A stretch of 64,000 nt of DNA, taken from assembly GCF_000337775.1 (NCBI RefSeq), contig NZ_AOLQ01000065.1, forward strand, positions 1-64,000, given 5' to 3'. Positions 43,665 through 51,220 of this stretch are shown here, piece by piece. This DNA is from Haloarcula vallismortis ATCC 29715. Its GTDB lineage: Archaea; Halobacteriota; Halobacteria; Halobacteriales; Haloarculaceae. The position numbers were made by a program, and so were the translations under genes. The notes beneath the pieces were generated by a model. That model was given only the letters and a program-made list of their open reading frames with translations, was not told where the DNA came from and did no database searches. Position 1 is the first letter of the stretch; every line of letters starts with the position of its first letter.

Positions 43665-43975
43665 GCGTTCTGCTGGACCTGCTCAGCCAGCTCGGGGTCG
43701 GCGGGCAGGTGATGGTTGCGGGCTCGCTCGTGATGGCGGCGTACTACCTGCTGAAAGGAAAGAAGTACGCGGGCATGGCGGCGGCAGTGGGCGGCTCGAT
43801 GGTCGTCTACGGCGTCGTGGTACTGGTGGCGCTGGCTGTGGCGATCGGGCTGGGATGGCTCGATCCGAATCCAGAGCTGATGCACGACGCTCTCGATGGC
43901 GTTCTCGGGCCGGCCAGCGAAATGCTTCGAGACGGCGCATCGGCGACACTGAAAGCAATCGCGGAGGCACTGTAA
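43661..43975 (+). CDS. Two-helix membrane protein (104 aa)
   Basis: Helices at about residues 14-30 and 38-66, then an amphipathic C-terminal helix (LDGVLGPASEMLRDGASATL). ATGA overlap with the giant gene and TAATG with the next one. Confidence 0.52.
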   Translation: MSVLLDLLSQLGVGGQVMVAGSLVMAAYYLLKGKKYAGMAAAVGGSMVVYGVVVLVALAVAIGLGWLDPNPELMHDALDGVLGPASEMLRDGASATLKAIAEAL

Positions 43976-44511
43976 TGTCACATTCGAGAGTCCCAAGCGA
44001 TCTGAAAGCGGAGGTTCGGGCGCATAAAGTCAAACTGTCGCTACTCGCTTCGAGCGCTGTCGTCCTGTCGCTGGGCGTCTATGCCAACGATTCGACGGCG
44101 CTGTTGGTCGGGGTGATAGGCACAGCGATGGGGATCGGCCAATTCATCAGCTACTGGGGCACAGCGACGACGCCGGCAAAGGTGGGTGGCGGTACGCCAA
44201 AAGAGGTGCTGGGCGACGTGATACAAGTGCTTGACCACGAGGAGCGCAAGAACTACACGACGGGCCGGCGGCTCGATGAACTCGCCGGCGATGATACGGT
44301 CGTCGTGCTGGCAGTGGGCGAGCAACCGGACCGACTGGATCGCCTCTTGCCGTGGCGAGAGACACGGCCGCGGAGTGAGTACGCGCCAGTCGTCGTGGTC
44401 GGCGACGAATACGCACCGAACGAGGGCGAAACAGTGAACTGGGTGCTCCAGCCGACGACGCTCGAAGGTGTCTACGTCCGGCGCTACTGGGGCAGTCCGG
44501 AGGACTCATGA
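43975..44511 (+). CDS. Membrane protein with cytoplasmic domain (178 aa)
   Basis: A basic N-terminus is followed by two closely spaced helices (about residues 20-58). A soluble alpha/beta domain comes next, containing VIQVLDHEERKNYTTGRRLD and VVVVGDEYAPNEGETVNWVL. Overlaps next gene by ATGA. Function unknown. Confidence 0.5.
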   Translation: MSHSRVPSDLKAEVRAHKVKLSLLASSAVVLSLGVYANDSTALLVGVIGTAMGIGQFISYWGTATTPAKVGGGTPKEVLGDVIQVLDHEERKNYTTGRRLDELAGDDTVVVLAVGEQPDRLDRLLPWRETRPRSEYAPVVVVGDEYAPNEGETVNWVLQPTTLEGVYVRRYWGSPEDS

Positions 44512-44612
44512 GCACCGATGACGTGACGCTCGTGGCCTGCGTACGCTGTGCGGCGGAACAACGGCGGACGGGCTGGTGTCCGGCCTGCGGGCGGAATCGC
44601 ACCGAGATATGA
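44508..44612 (+). CDS. Zinc-ribbon microprotein (34 aa)
   Basis: ACVRCAAEQRRTGWCPACGR forms a full zinc ribbon in a 34-residue frame overlapping both neighbours by ATGA. Confidence 0.5.
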   Translation: MSTDDVTLVACVRCAAEQRRTGWCPACGRNRTEI

Positions 44613-44995
44613 ACCCGGAACTCTGGGCCGGAGTCATCGGGGCCGTGTTGACATTCGCATCAATCCGTGGGTCCGGGCTCTCACAGTGGGTTGTCGACCG
44701 CCTGGAGAGCAACGAGCCGGAGCTGACGCCGGTCGAGCAGGTGCATCAGGCCTACGTCGAGGGCGACCTCTCGGAAGCCGAGCTGGAGCGCCGTCTGGAG
44801 GTGCTGGTCGACGACCGAGCACGGGTCGTTCGTGACATGGCCGATGATGTCGACGGCATCGGCGAGGAACTCTCGCGAGAGATCGCCCGCGAGTTCGACA
44901 GCGTGGCGGACCTACGGGCGGCCGATGCTGGGGACTTTCGGGCGGTCGACGGGATCGGCGAGAAGCGGGCGGCGAAGCTGGAAGAGCGGACGTAA
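44609..44995 (+). CDS. Membrane-anchored SHOCT/helix-hairpin-helix protein (128 aa)
   Basis: An N-terminal helix (LWAGVIGAVLTFASIRG) and a SHOCT-like segment VEQVHQAYVEGDLSEAELER, which pairs the domain with partner proteins, come first. A C-terminal helix-hairpin-helix follows (SVADLRAADAGDFRAVDGIG, then EKRAAKLEE), suggesting DNA contact near the membrane. Last gene of the overlapping operon. Confidence 0.6.
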   Translation: MNPELWAGVIGAVLTFASIRGSGLSQWVVDRLESNEPELTPVEQVHQAYVEGDLSEAELERRLEVLVDDRARVVRDMADDVDGIGEELSREIAREFDSVADLRAADAGDFRAVDGIGEKRAAKLEERT

Positions 44996-45040
44996 ACCCC
45001 GAATTTGATTATCCCACACTTGATTGAGTAGTGTAGACAA

Positions 45041-46627
45041 ATGGTAAGTAAGCGGCACGCGGTTGTGAGTTTAGCAGTTGCAGCGACAATGCTTCTTGCG
45101 GGTTGTACCGGGTTTCTGGGCATGTCTGGACCGTCAGTATCAGATGTCCGCACAACTGTGGCGGAATCGGGGCCAGCAGTTACGTTCAATTATACCGTGA
45201 GTGACTACTCGAAAGTCTTGCTTCAAAGCCCCAGTGGCGCTGTTGTCAACGAAGACACCCTCGAACCAAATCAATCGGTCGGGGCGATGTACATGCCAGA
45301 TCCGCGGCCTGGAGAGTACAAAATCATCGTCCAACAAGGCGGCGAGACGCAAGTAGAGCACTCAGTGACGTTCAATGGCTCAGATGTTGAAGTCGTCTCG
45401 GTGAGGGATTCATGGTCGGGAGAGACACTCAAGACAGTCCGGGTGGATGTCAGAAATCGGGGCGATTTACCCGCGAAGCTGGAAGGTAGCGAGGTCGAAG
45501 CTCGTGGGATGTCTCAAGAAGTGAGTCAATCGGCGTGGATTGAACCGAATGAAACGGAGACAGTGACTGTACCACTCCGGTATAGTGAAATCCAAATCGA
45601 GGATCCTGGGGACGTACGCGGGAGCATCTCAATGGATTTCGACAAAGGAACTCGTACAGGGGCGTTCAATGAGTCGTTCGATGCGGCCAGCGTTTCGATC
45701 AAGTCTGTGAATACGTCTTGGGATGGAGCGACGCTAACGAGTGCCACAGTCGTCGTAGCCAACACTGGCGACCTTCAAACCAAATCGAATGTCGAACTCA
45801 GTCACCAGGGAGAACAGTTCGCTGGAACGTTCAACGACACAGTTTCGCCCGGTGGCACGACTACCTACGAAATGAATGGCGATTTGTTCAAACAGACGAC
45901 GGCGGGCGAAATACAGGTGGAGATATTGGCAAAATCGCCGGCGGGATTTGATGAGAAGCGGATACCTCATACGGCCACCGCGGCGAATCTCACACTCCAA
46001 TCGGTCAGCCCGCAGTGGGATGGGAAAAATCTGGAGGTAGTAGAGTTCACAGTCAAGAATACCGGCGAAGTGCCTGGTGATCTAACTGCACATGCCACAG
46101 TGGCTGGCGAAGATCACCTGCGCGAGTCGTTCACAGCAGACAACGGGACTACAACATTCGAGTACAGTAAGCCGGCCGACGATTCCACAATCTTCTATAG
46201 CCATATGTACACTGCTGAATCGGGTGGAACAGTTCCTGTAACGCTCACTATCGAGAGTGGCGGGTCTTCTGAATCCCAGACAGTCGAGAATGGATTCAGC
46301 GGGGCACAGGGTGATATCGGCGATGTTGACACGACGTTCTTCGGGAAGTATGGAACGGACAAAGTCGAACTCTCGTCTTTGTCATTTTCGGTGCGGAACA
46401 CGGGCGATTTACCACTGAAATATGATGCTGTTGAACTCAGCATCGATGGCGTAACTCAGACGGCATCCGTCGGTTCAGCGGCGACCGTTGAATCAGGGAG
46501 TGGCAATACTGAATATGTATATCCTGATGACCTGCTCGTTTCGACGGGCGACCATGAGCTAACAATTCGCCTCCAAAACGATGGTGAGACGGTCGCAACA
46601 GGGTCTACAACAGTTTCGGCGACTTAG
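45041..46627 (+). CDS. Lipoprotein with repeated Ig-like domains (528 aa)
   Basis: A lipobox (MLLAGCTGF, Cys22) marks a haloarchaeal lipoprotein. Four repeats follow a shared core, W-x-G-x-x-L ... V-x-N-x-G-D-L/V-P. Examples are SWSGETLKTVRVDVRNRGDL, SWDGATLTSATVVVANTGDL and QWDGKNLEVVEFTVKNTGEV; the fourth lies near residue 440. It is visibly less GC-rich than the operon before it. The stop codon TAG lies inside the target duplication of the transposon, but the frame is preserved. Surface attachment or coat function inferred. Confidence 0.65.
   Translation: MVSKRHAVVSLAVAATMLLAGCTGFLGMSGPSVSDVRTTVAESGPAVTFNYTVSDYSKVLLQSPSGAVVNEDTLEPNQSVGAMYMPDPRPGEYKIIVQQGGETQVEHSVTFNGSDVEVVSVRDSWSGETLKTVRVDVRNRGDLPAKLEGSEVEARGMSQEVSQSAWIEPNETETVTVPLRYSEIQIEDPGDVRGSISMDFDKGTRTGAFNESFDAASVSIKSVNTSWDGATLTSATVVVANTGDLQTKSNVELSHQGEQFAGTFNDTVSPGGTTTYEMNGDLFKQTTAGEIQVEILAKSPAGFDEKRIPHTATAANLTLQSVSPQWDGKNLEVVEFTVKNTGEVPGDLTAHATVAGEDHLRESFTADNGTTTFEYSKPADDSTIFYSHMYTAESGGTVPVTLTIESGGSSESQTVENGFSGAQGDIGDVDTTFFGKYGTDKVELSSLSFSVRNTGDLPLKYDAVELSIDGVTQTASVGSAATVESGSGNTEYVYPDDLLVSTGDHELTIRLQNDGETVATGSTTVSAT
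46624..46627 (+). repeat. Target-site duplication TTAG, left copy
   Basis: TTAG stands directly before the left terminal inverted repeat and again after the right one at 51,137-51,140. It includes the lipoprotein stop codon. Confidence 0.6.
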
Positions 46628-46671
46628 CAGCACGCGAGAATCCTTGATTAGTTGCACACGCTGATTCTCTG
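46628..46671 (+). repeat. Left terminal inverted repeat of transposon (44 bp)
   Basis: Begins CAGCACGCGAGAATCC and matches the reverse complement of 51,093-51,136 at 41 of 44 bases. Confidence 0.88.
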
Positions 46672-46752
46672 AGTTTTATTGCCATTTCTTTTCGGGTTAG
46701 TTACGTTATTTGTGTCGTTTACTATCGGACTTAACCTAATCTTGACACAGTT

Positions 46753-46977
46753 CTACTCGTCCTCGATCTCGTCCGGAAGCTCTTCCAGTTCGTAGAGTCC
46801 GTGGCCGAGGTTCGAGACGTACTCAGCGGCCACGAGCAGCTGGAGCCGCTGGTGGATGTACTGCCGCGAGTAGTCCAGTTCTTCGGCCAACCAGCTTGGA
46901 TTCCGGACACCGCCTTGTAGAGCGGTGAGTATGCGCTTGTCCGCCCGGTTCAGTTCGTGTGGCACTGTGATAGACAC
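46753..46977 (-). CDS. Winged-helix regulator (74 aa)
   Basis: Helix-turn-helix read as NRADKRILTALQGGVRNPSW, then LAEELDYSRQYIHQRLQLLV and the wing segment AEYVSNLGHGLYELEE, the pattern of the phiH1-repressor-like small regulators of haloarchaea. It is divergent from the zinc-protein cluster that starts at 47,064; the 86-base gap contains a TATA-like ACATATAG near 47,053. Probably represses the passenger operon. Confidence 0.7.
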   Translation of the reverse strand: MSITVPHELNRADKRILTALQGGVRNPSWLAEELDYSRQYIHQRLQLLVAAEYVSNLGHGLYELEELPDEIEDE

Positions 46978-47063
46978 GTCTCTCGTCCTCTATGTTCACT
47001 TTGTCCTTTACGACTGTAATCTTAACGGTGTCACATACGATGTAGTTTACAACATATAGATTT

Positions 47064-47249
47064 ATGGAGATGGAGACGTTATCGGCTGGTATGGCGCAGA
47101 GTAGCCAAGAAGAGCGATCATGTCCAGTAGAAGGTTGCGACAATCCTGAGCTTGATGAGATTTCAGATATGGATGACCAGTTTGACTGGTTTTGCCACTG
47201 GTGTGGGAACATGTTCGTAGAAAACGAAGGTGGTCTGGATGTCCAGTGA
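47064..47249 (+). CDS. Zinc-type microprotein (61 aa), first passenger gene
   Basis: Contains SCPVEGCDNPELDE and FDWFCHWCGNMFVE: two cysteine pairs split by an acidic stretch. Overlaps the next gene by 11 bases. Confidence 0.5.
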   Translation: MEMETLSAGMAQSSQEERSCPVEGCDNPELDEISDMDDQFDWFCHWCGNMFVENEGGLDVQ

Positions 47250-47496
47250 AGACCAACGCTCTGGATTTTGGTGCGATTGCGGAGAGACGCTTCACTTCGG
47301 CAAAGAAGGCGGAGCCGAGTGTAACGACCAAGCGTGTATTCAGTGGGCCAGGTGCCCAAATTGCGACCGTGTAGGTGGCCGATACTACGAGTTCGAGGAC
47401 GGGGGGACCGACATCGTGATCGGTTGTCTCAACGCAAGTGGACCAGAGAAGCCGTTTGCTTCAAACCAAAAGGGGAGCATCGAAGGTGGATCATGA
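47239..47496 (+). CDS. Double zinc-finger protein (85 aa)
   Basis: CDCGETLHFGKEGGAEC, CIQWARCPNCDRVGGRYYEF and a later Cys in VIGCLNAS give a cysteine-rich fold. ATG at 47,239 is within the preceding gene's end; overlaps next by ATGA. Confidence 0.5.
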   Translation: MSSEDQRSGFWCDCGETLHFGKEGGAECNDQACIQWARCPNCDRVGGRYYEFEDGGTDIVIGCLNASGPEKPFASNQKGSIEGGS

Positions 47497-47681
47497 GCGA
47501 CAAGGTACCGCCGCTCAACCTGACAGAGGATGAAGCAGAGTATCTGTGGGAGATGATGAAACAGGAAGTCGGGAAGAGGGACGTTCAATACTCAGATGAC
47601 AGAGAAACAGCCGAATCGTTGCACACCAAAGTCGGTGAAATCACCGACTCCTTCCCATCGGACGGTGGTCAGGATGTCTAA
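47493..47681 (+). CDS. Hypothetical acidic protein (62 aa)
   Basis: Helical acidic peptide (LTEDEAEYLWEMMKQEVGKR) without cysteines, one of the few such in the passenger cluster. Could be a partner of the zinc proteins; nothing more can be read. Confidence 0.4.
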   Translation: MSDKVPPLNLTEDEAEYLWEMMKQEVGKRDVQYSDDRETAESLHTKVGEITDSFPSDGGQDV

Positions 47682-47898
47682 TGGGAAAATTAGACGGCCC
47701 GCGGTCTGTGTTGACACGCTCGATTACGACGGCGCTGAGACGCATCAAGACTCTATCGAGGGGGAAGTCACCAGGCACTACTACGATTGTCCGACCTGCG
47801 GACATCCCATTTCGACGTGGATGGACTGTCCCGAGTGTCTCTGGTACGACGAAGACGTGTGGGCCAGGACGCTCTCCGAAGAAGGTGGTTCGAGGTGA
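47674..47898 (+). CDS. Zinc-ribbon protein (74 aa)
   Basis: YDCPTCGHPISTWMDCPECL is a complete ribbon. The N-terminal part (RRPAVCVDTLDYDGAETHQD) is beta-like. Overlaps both neighbours. Confidence 0.5.
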   Translation: MSNGKIRRPAVCVDTLDYDGAETHQDSIEGEVTRHYYDCPTCGHPISTWMDCPECLWYDEDVWARTLSEEGGSR

Positions 47899-48062
47899 CA
47901 GACTGGCCGCTCATCTGTGAACGATGTGGCGATGAACGGTATGTAGGTATTCTCTACGGCGGGATGTGCCCGGATTGCCACACGAAGGCCACACGCGAAA
48001 AACTCAACACGAGCGTTGCTGCCGGGAACAGCGGGCAGAGTGCGTTGGGTGATTTCGCATGA
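47895..48062 (+). CDS. Zinc-ribbon protein (55 aa)
   Basis: GTG start in GTGA overlap. CERCGDERYVGILYGGMCPD carries one ribbon, followed by a polar tail. Confidence 0.45.
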   Translation: MTDWPLICERCGDERYVGILYGGMCPDCHTKATREKLNTSVAAGNSGQSALGDFA

Positions 48063-48202
48063 GCCAAAAGTCAGTTGAGCACGAATCGTATTTGGACTGT
48101 CCGTTACCCAACACCGCAGAAGAAGGTGAGAAACACACCTGTGAATGCGGTCGCGTATGGCGGTTCGATGGTCGGTACTTCATCGTAGAGGGGGCTAAGT
48201 AG
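48059..48202 (+). CDS. Cysteine microprotein (47 aa)
   Basis: ATGA overlap with previous gene. LDCPLPNTAEEGEKHTCECG and WRFDGRYFIVEGAK resemble a short treble-clef finger. Stop is directly followed by the next ATG. Confidence 0.42.
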   Translation: MSQKSVEHESYLDCPLPNTAEEGEKHTCECGRVWRFDGRYFIVEGAK

Positions 48203-48379
48203 ATGCTTGATAGCGTCCGATGGGGACGTAGTCCTGACGGCGAGACGTGGTATCGAATCGACGACTGGACGCGTGCAGGCGACGGGACGATCATCCCAAA
48301 GGCAGTTCAGCAAGTAGACCGCGAGGAAGTCCCGGCGAACTGGCGAACGACGGTACTGGAGCGTGATCCGCATGTCTGA
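48203..48379 (+). CDS. Hypothetical protein (58 aa)
   Basis: Tryptophan-rich short protein (DSVRWGRSPDGETWYRIDDW) without cysteines. Adjacent genes are zinc proteins. No function visible. Confidence 0.4.
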   Translation: MLDSVRWGRSPDGETWYRIDDWTRAGDGTIIPKAVQQVDREEVPANWRTTVLERDPHV

Positions 48380-48557
48380 GAGCGTTAAGGAACAAATACG
48401 TCGAGACGCAGAGTGTTGCCCGAACTGCGCTCAACACGGCACACACGATCTCACTCAGGGGGAGCGCCCCGAGGCGTGGGAAGAGTGGCGGTGTGATAAC
48501 GACAACTGCCGGGTTCTGGCCTACTTCGTCAGGGTGGCGAGTGATCCAGATGCCTGA
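48372..48557 (+). CDS. Zinc-ribbon protein (61 aa)
   Basis: ECCPNCAQHGTHDLTQGERP plus WRCDNDNCRVLAYF. Start at 48,372 overlaps the previous stop by 8 bases. Confidence 0.48.
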   Translation: MSESVKEQIRRDAECCPNCAQHGTHDLTQGERPEAWEEWRCDNDNCRVLAYFVRVASDPDA

Positions 48558-48729
48558 TGAAACTGAAGACAGAGCCGAAGAATGTCCCTACTGTTGGGGC
48601 GAAGGAACGGTGAAACGCCGGTACGGAACGGTCGGCCCTGGCCCGGCGAAGATAGTGAAGCAACGCGAGTGCCCGCTCTGTGAAGGCGTTGGAACGGTTG
48701 CCCCCGAGGTGGTGAGTTTCGATGAGTAG
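48550..48729 (+). CDS. DnaJ-type zinc-finger microprotein (59 aa)
   Basis: Two CxxCxGxG-like motifs, CPYCWGEGTVKRR and CPLCEGVGTVAPE, as in the central zinc domain of DnaJ, but without a J domain. Overlaps both neighbours. Confidence 0.55.
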   Translation: MPDETEDRAEECPYCWGEGTVKRRYGTVGPGPAKIVKQRECPLCEGVGTVAPEVVSFDE

Positions 48730-49096
48730 CAGCGAACGGTGGCTTATCGGATGGGAATGCGAGGACTGTGACGAATCAATCGGTGGTGAACACAGTATAT
48801 GGGACTTAGCGGAGAAACTCCGTAAGGAACACGAGGAAGAGACGGGACATACGACGACCGTCCGTGTCGTCGAGGAGCAGCGGATTCTTCCCTCGAATGG
48901 CGACCGAATGGAGATCGGGGAGTCGATGCTTGAAATTGCAGAGGAGCGAAGCGAGCGTATCGAATGGATCTGCCCCGAGTGTCAGCGGACAGGTGAAGAA
49001 CTCAACACCACCAAACGGTGTCCTGACTGTGATGAGCGGCTCCGTGAGGTCTTCCCTGATGGTGGTGAGGAAAACCCGAGAAGGGACTTAGAGTGA
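48722..49096 (+). CDS. Protein with three cysteine pairs (124 aa)
   Basis: WECEDCDESIGGEHSIWDLA at the N-terminus, a helical middle, then ICPECQRTGEELNTTKRCPD with a following CDE. Largest passenger gene. It ends 51 bases before the transposase start. Confidence 0.5.
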   Translation: MSSSERWLIGWECEDCDESIGGEHSIWDLAEKLRKEHEEETGHTTTVRVVEEQRILPSNGDRMEIGESMLEIAEERSERIEWICPECQRTGEELNTTKRCPDCDERLREVFPDGGEENPRRDLE

Positions 49097-49147
49097 AATC
49101 GGTACCCTGACCGTATAAATATCCAGAATGTCTCAGAACGAGTAACC

Positions 49148-51043
49148 GTGGCTCCTGACTCTGATTCTGACGAAGAGGAGCCCAACGAAATCCCCCCGGC
49201 ACACGACCGCCTGCCAACGTACATCGATCCCAACGCCGACGCCGACTTTTTGAAAGGCGAGTGGGGGTACATCCACACCGCGAGCGACCTGTGGGGCTGT
49301 GACCTGAACGCCTTCGAGGGCGGGGAGTGGCGACGACACATCGCCGTGCTCGCCGGACACGCCGACCAAGGGCTCGCCCCGTGGCAGGACGATAACACCA
49401 AACGCCGTGATGCGCTGCTGTATGCCCCGGTTATTCGACTCGCAGTCTACGACCAGATCCTTGGCTTCAGGAACGCACCGCAGCTGCGGCGGCACCTCAT
49501 TCGGTCGAACGCACAGGATGACGTTCCCGTTCACAAGATTCTCGGCTTCGATTCGATCCCGCACCAGAACACGATCCGCAACTCGCTGAACGACCGGATG
49601 GGTTCACGGATGACCGAGTACGTGAACAACACGGCTCGAAAGCTCGAAATCGCTGGTATCAAACGCGGCTACGAGTTCCCCGACATCGACGAACGGCGGC
49701 TGTCGAACAACGGCGGAATCACGGAGATCCCCGTCGAGCGCAAGCGCGGCTACGCTCACGGCGTGCTCGATCTGCTCCGAGACGACATGCCCATCTCCAA
49801 GAACGAGGAACTCGCCACCTGGACGGACTACGGCCAACACTTCGATTTCAGCCTTCACCTCTGCGACAGCAACGGGACGCCGGAAGGGGAACTGGAGAAC
49901 TTCGCGGACAATCGGGGACTCCAGAAGGGCGCAGACGTGTTCAAGGACGCCGAGACGTTCCGAAACGACATCTACCGCGTCGGCATCGAGGAGTGGGAAG
50001 CAACATTCGACGAGTGGACTGAGCGGCTGCTCGATGCGGTGTATCCGGAAACGCTTCGGTCGCGCGACCTGCCGATCTCCATCGACACCACGAACATCCC
50101 GACGTGGAGCAGTGAACCCGGGGAGATGGACGGTGTGGTCGGTACCGAGAAGCTGAAGAACACGCACTACGCCTACCAGATCCTTTCCGGGGTCGCGGTC
50201 TCGGACGGGATGCCGTTCCAGCTCGCGCACGAGCTCCAGATGGACGGTGAACGGTGGGACGAACGTCTTGACGATCTCCTCGATGCCATCGAAGACCGTG
50301 GCTGTAACATCGGGCTGATCCTCGCGGACGCGGACTTCGCCAGCGGTCGCATCGCCAACCACCTGAAAGGGCGCGGAATCGACTTCGTCATCTCGTACCC
50401 GCGACACCACGTCGCCAAGTACACCGACGAGTGGGAGAACGCCGGACAGACGTTCGGCGCCACGGACTACACGATTAACAAGTCGAAGACACCGCCGCAG
50501 CGGGCCGACGTGACGCTGTTCGGAGAGTACCAGTCCAAGCTCGGTACGTCCAGTGATGACGCACAGAAGCGTCTCGCGGACTTTATCGATCCCGAGGCGG
50601 AGTGGGCGACCGGGCGGCAGGACCAGTCTACACTCGCCAAGTTCGTTGAAGAGGAAGATGCAGAGGACGTTTTCGAGGCGAACAATCGAATGCGGTGGTT
50701 CACCTTCATTACGAATCTGGACGTTTCAGAGGCAGAGGCCCGCGCGTTGCGGGAGTACTATCACTATCGGTGGGCAGTAGAATCGGCGTATTCAGTCTAC
50801 AAGCAGCACTTCCTTCCGACGACCAAGAGCACGAACCTCGGGATGCGGACGTATCTGTACCTGTTCGGAATGACGACCTACAACGCGTGGGTGGCCGCGA
50901 ACACGAAGGCCCGGCGACAGCACCTCGAAGACTCCGAACGGAAGCGCCCGCCGATCCGCGCCAGTCGGTTCATGACGTTGGGTCAACAACGGTACCGAAC
51001 AGACGAGTTCCACCGCGATTATATCAGTTTCTCGGAAGATTAG
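49148..51043 (+). CDS. IS4-type DDE transposase (631 aa)
   Basis: Catalytic triad D313 (PISIDTTNIPTW), D394 (LILADADFAS) and E545. The last lies in YHYRWAVESAYSVYK, which fits the Y-(2)-R-(3)-E-(6)-K signature of IS4-family transposases exactly. At 631 residues it is longer than common ISH-type enzymes; the extra sequence is mainly N-terminal (about 300 residues). GTG start at 49,148. The gene is intact and close to the right inverted repeat, so the transposon may be active. Confidence 0.88.
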   Translation: MAPDSDSDEEEPNEIPPAHDRLPTYIDPNADADFLKGEWGYIHTASDLWGCDLNAFEGGEWRRHIAVLAGHADQGLAPWQDDNTKRRDALLYAPVIRLAVYDQILGFRNAPQLRRHLIRSNAQDDVPVHKILGFDSIPHQNTIRNSLNDRMGSRMTEYVNNTARKLEIAGIKRGYEFPDIDERRLSNNGGITEIPVERKRGYAHGVLDLLRDDMPISKNEELATWTDYGQHFDFSLHLCDSNGTPEGELENFADNRGLQKGADVFKDAETFRNDIYRVGIEEWEATFDEWTERLLDAVYPETLRSRDLPISIDTTNIPTWSSEPGEMDGVVGTEKLKNTHYAYQILSGVAVSDGMPFQLAHELQMDGERWDERLDDLLDAIEDRGCNIGLILADADFASGRIANHLKGRGIDFVISYPRHHVAKYTDEWENAGQTFGATDYTINKSKTPPQRADVTLFGEYQSKLGTSSDDAQKRLADFIDPEAEWATGRQDQSTLAKFVEEEDAEDVFEANNRMRWFTFITNLDVSEAEARALREYYHYRWAVESAYSVYKQHFLPTTKSTNLGMRTYLYLFGMTTYNAWVAANTKARRQHLEDSERKRPPIRASRFMTLGQQRYRTDEFHRDYISFSED

Positions 51044-51092
51044 GATGGCCTGCTGACAGCACGGATCACCGACTCACAGCACGACCTTGTTG

Positions 51093-51136
51093 CAGAAAAT
51101 TAGCGTGTGCAACTAATCAGGGATTCTCGCGTGCTG
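51093..51136 (-). repeat. Right terminal inverted repeat of transposon (44 bp)
   Basis: Mirror copy of 46,628-46,671 with three differences. It is followed by the TTAG duplication. Confidence 0.88.
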
Positions 51137-51220
51137 TTAGTAGGTTCACGACTGAAGCTCGTCCTCTAATTCCACGATCTCTTCGTCTGCCAGCTCGCGG
51201 AGAGGTAGCACCGGCCGGGC

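Larger units (their letters stand above)
46628..51136 (+). mobile_element. 4.5-kb IS4-type transposon carrying passenger genes
   Basis: Bounded by 44-bp inverted repeats and 4-bp TTAG duplications. The transposase gene fills the right part and ends 50 bases before the right repeat. The left 2.4 kb carry a divergent winged-helix gene and ten tiny genes, most with cysteine pairs. Ordinary IS4-group elements carry only a transposase, so this is a passenger-bearing form. It inserted exactly at the stop codon of the lipoprotein gene inside the provirus-like element. Confidence 0.85.

Noticed and set aside
31485-44995. Tailed-virus (caudovirus) head/tail module
   Set aside because: No terminase nuclease, portal, HK97 capsid, tape-measure or baseplate protein is visible; the large protein has membrane helices instead of tail features.
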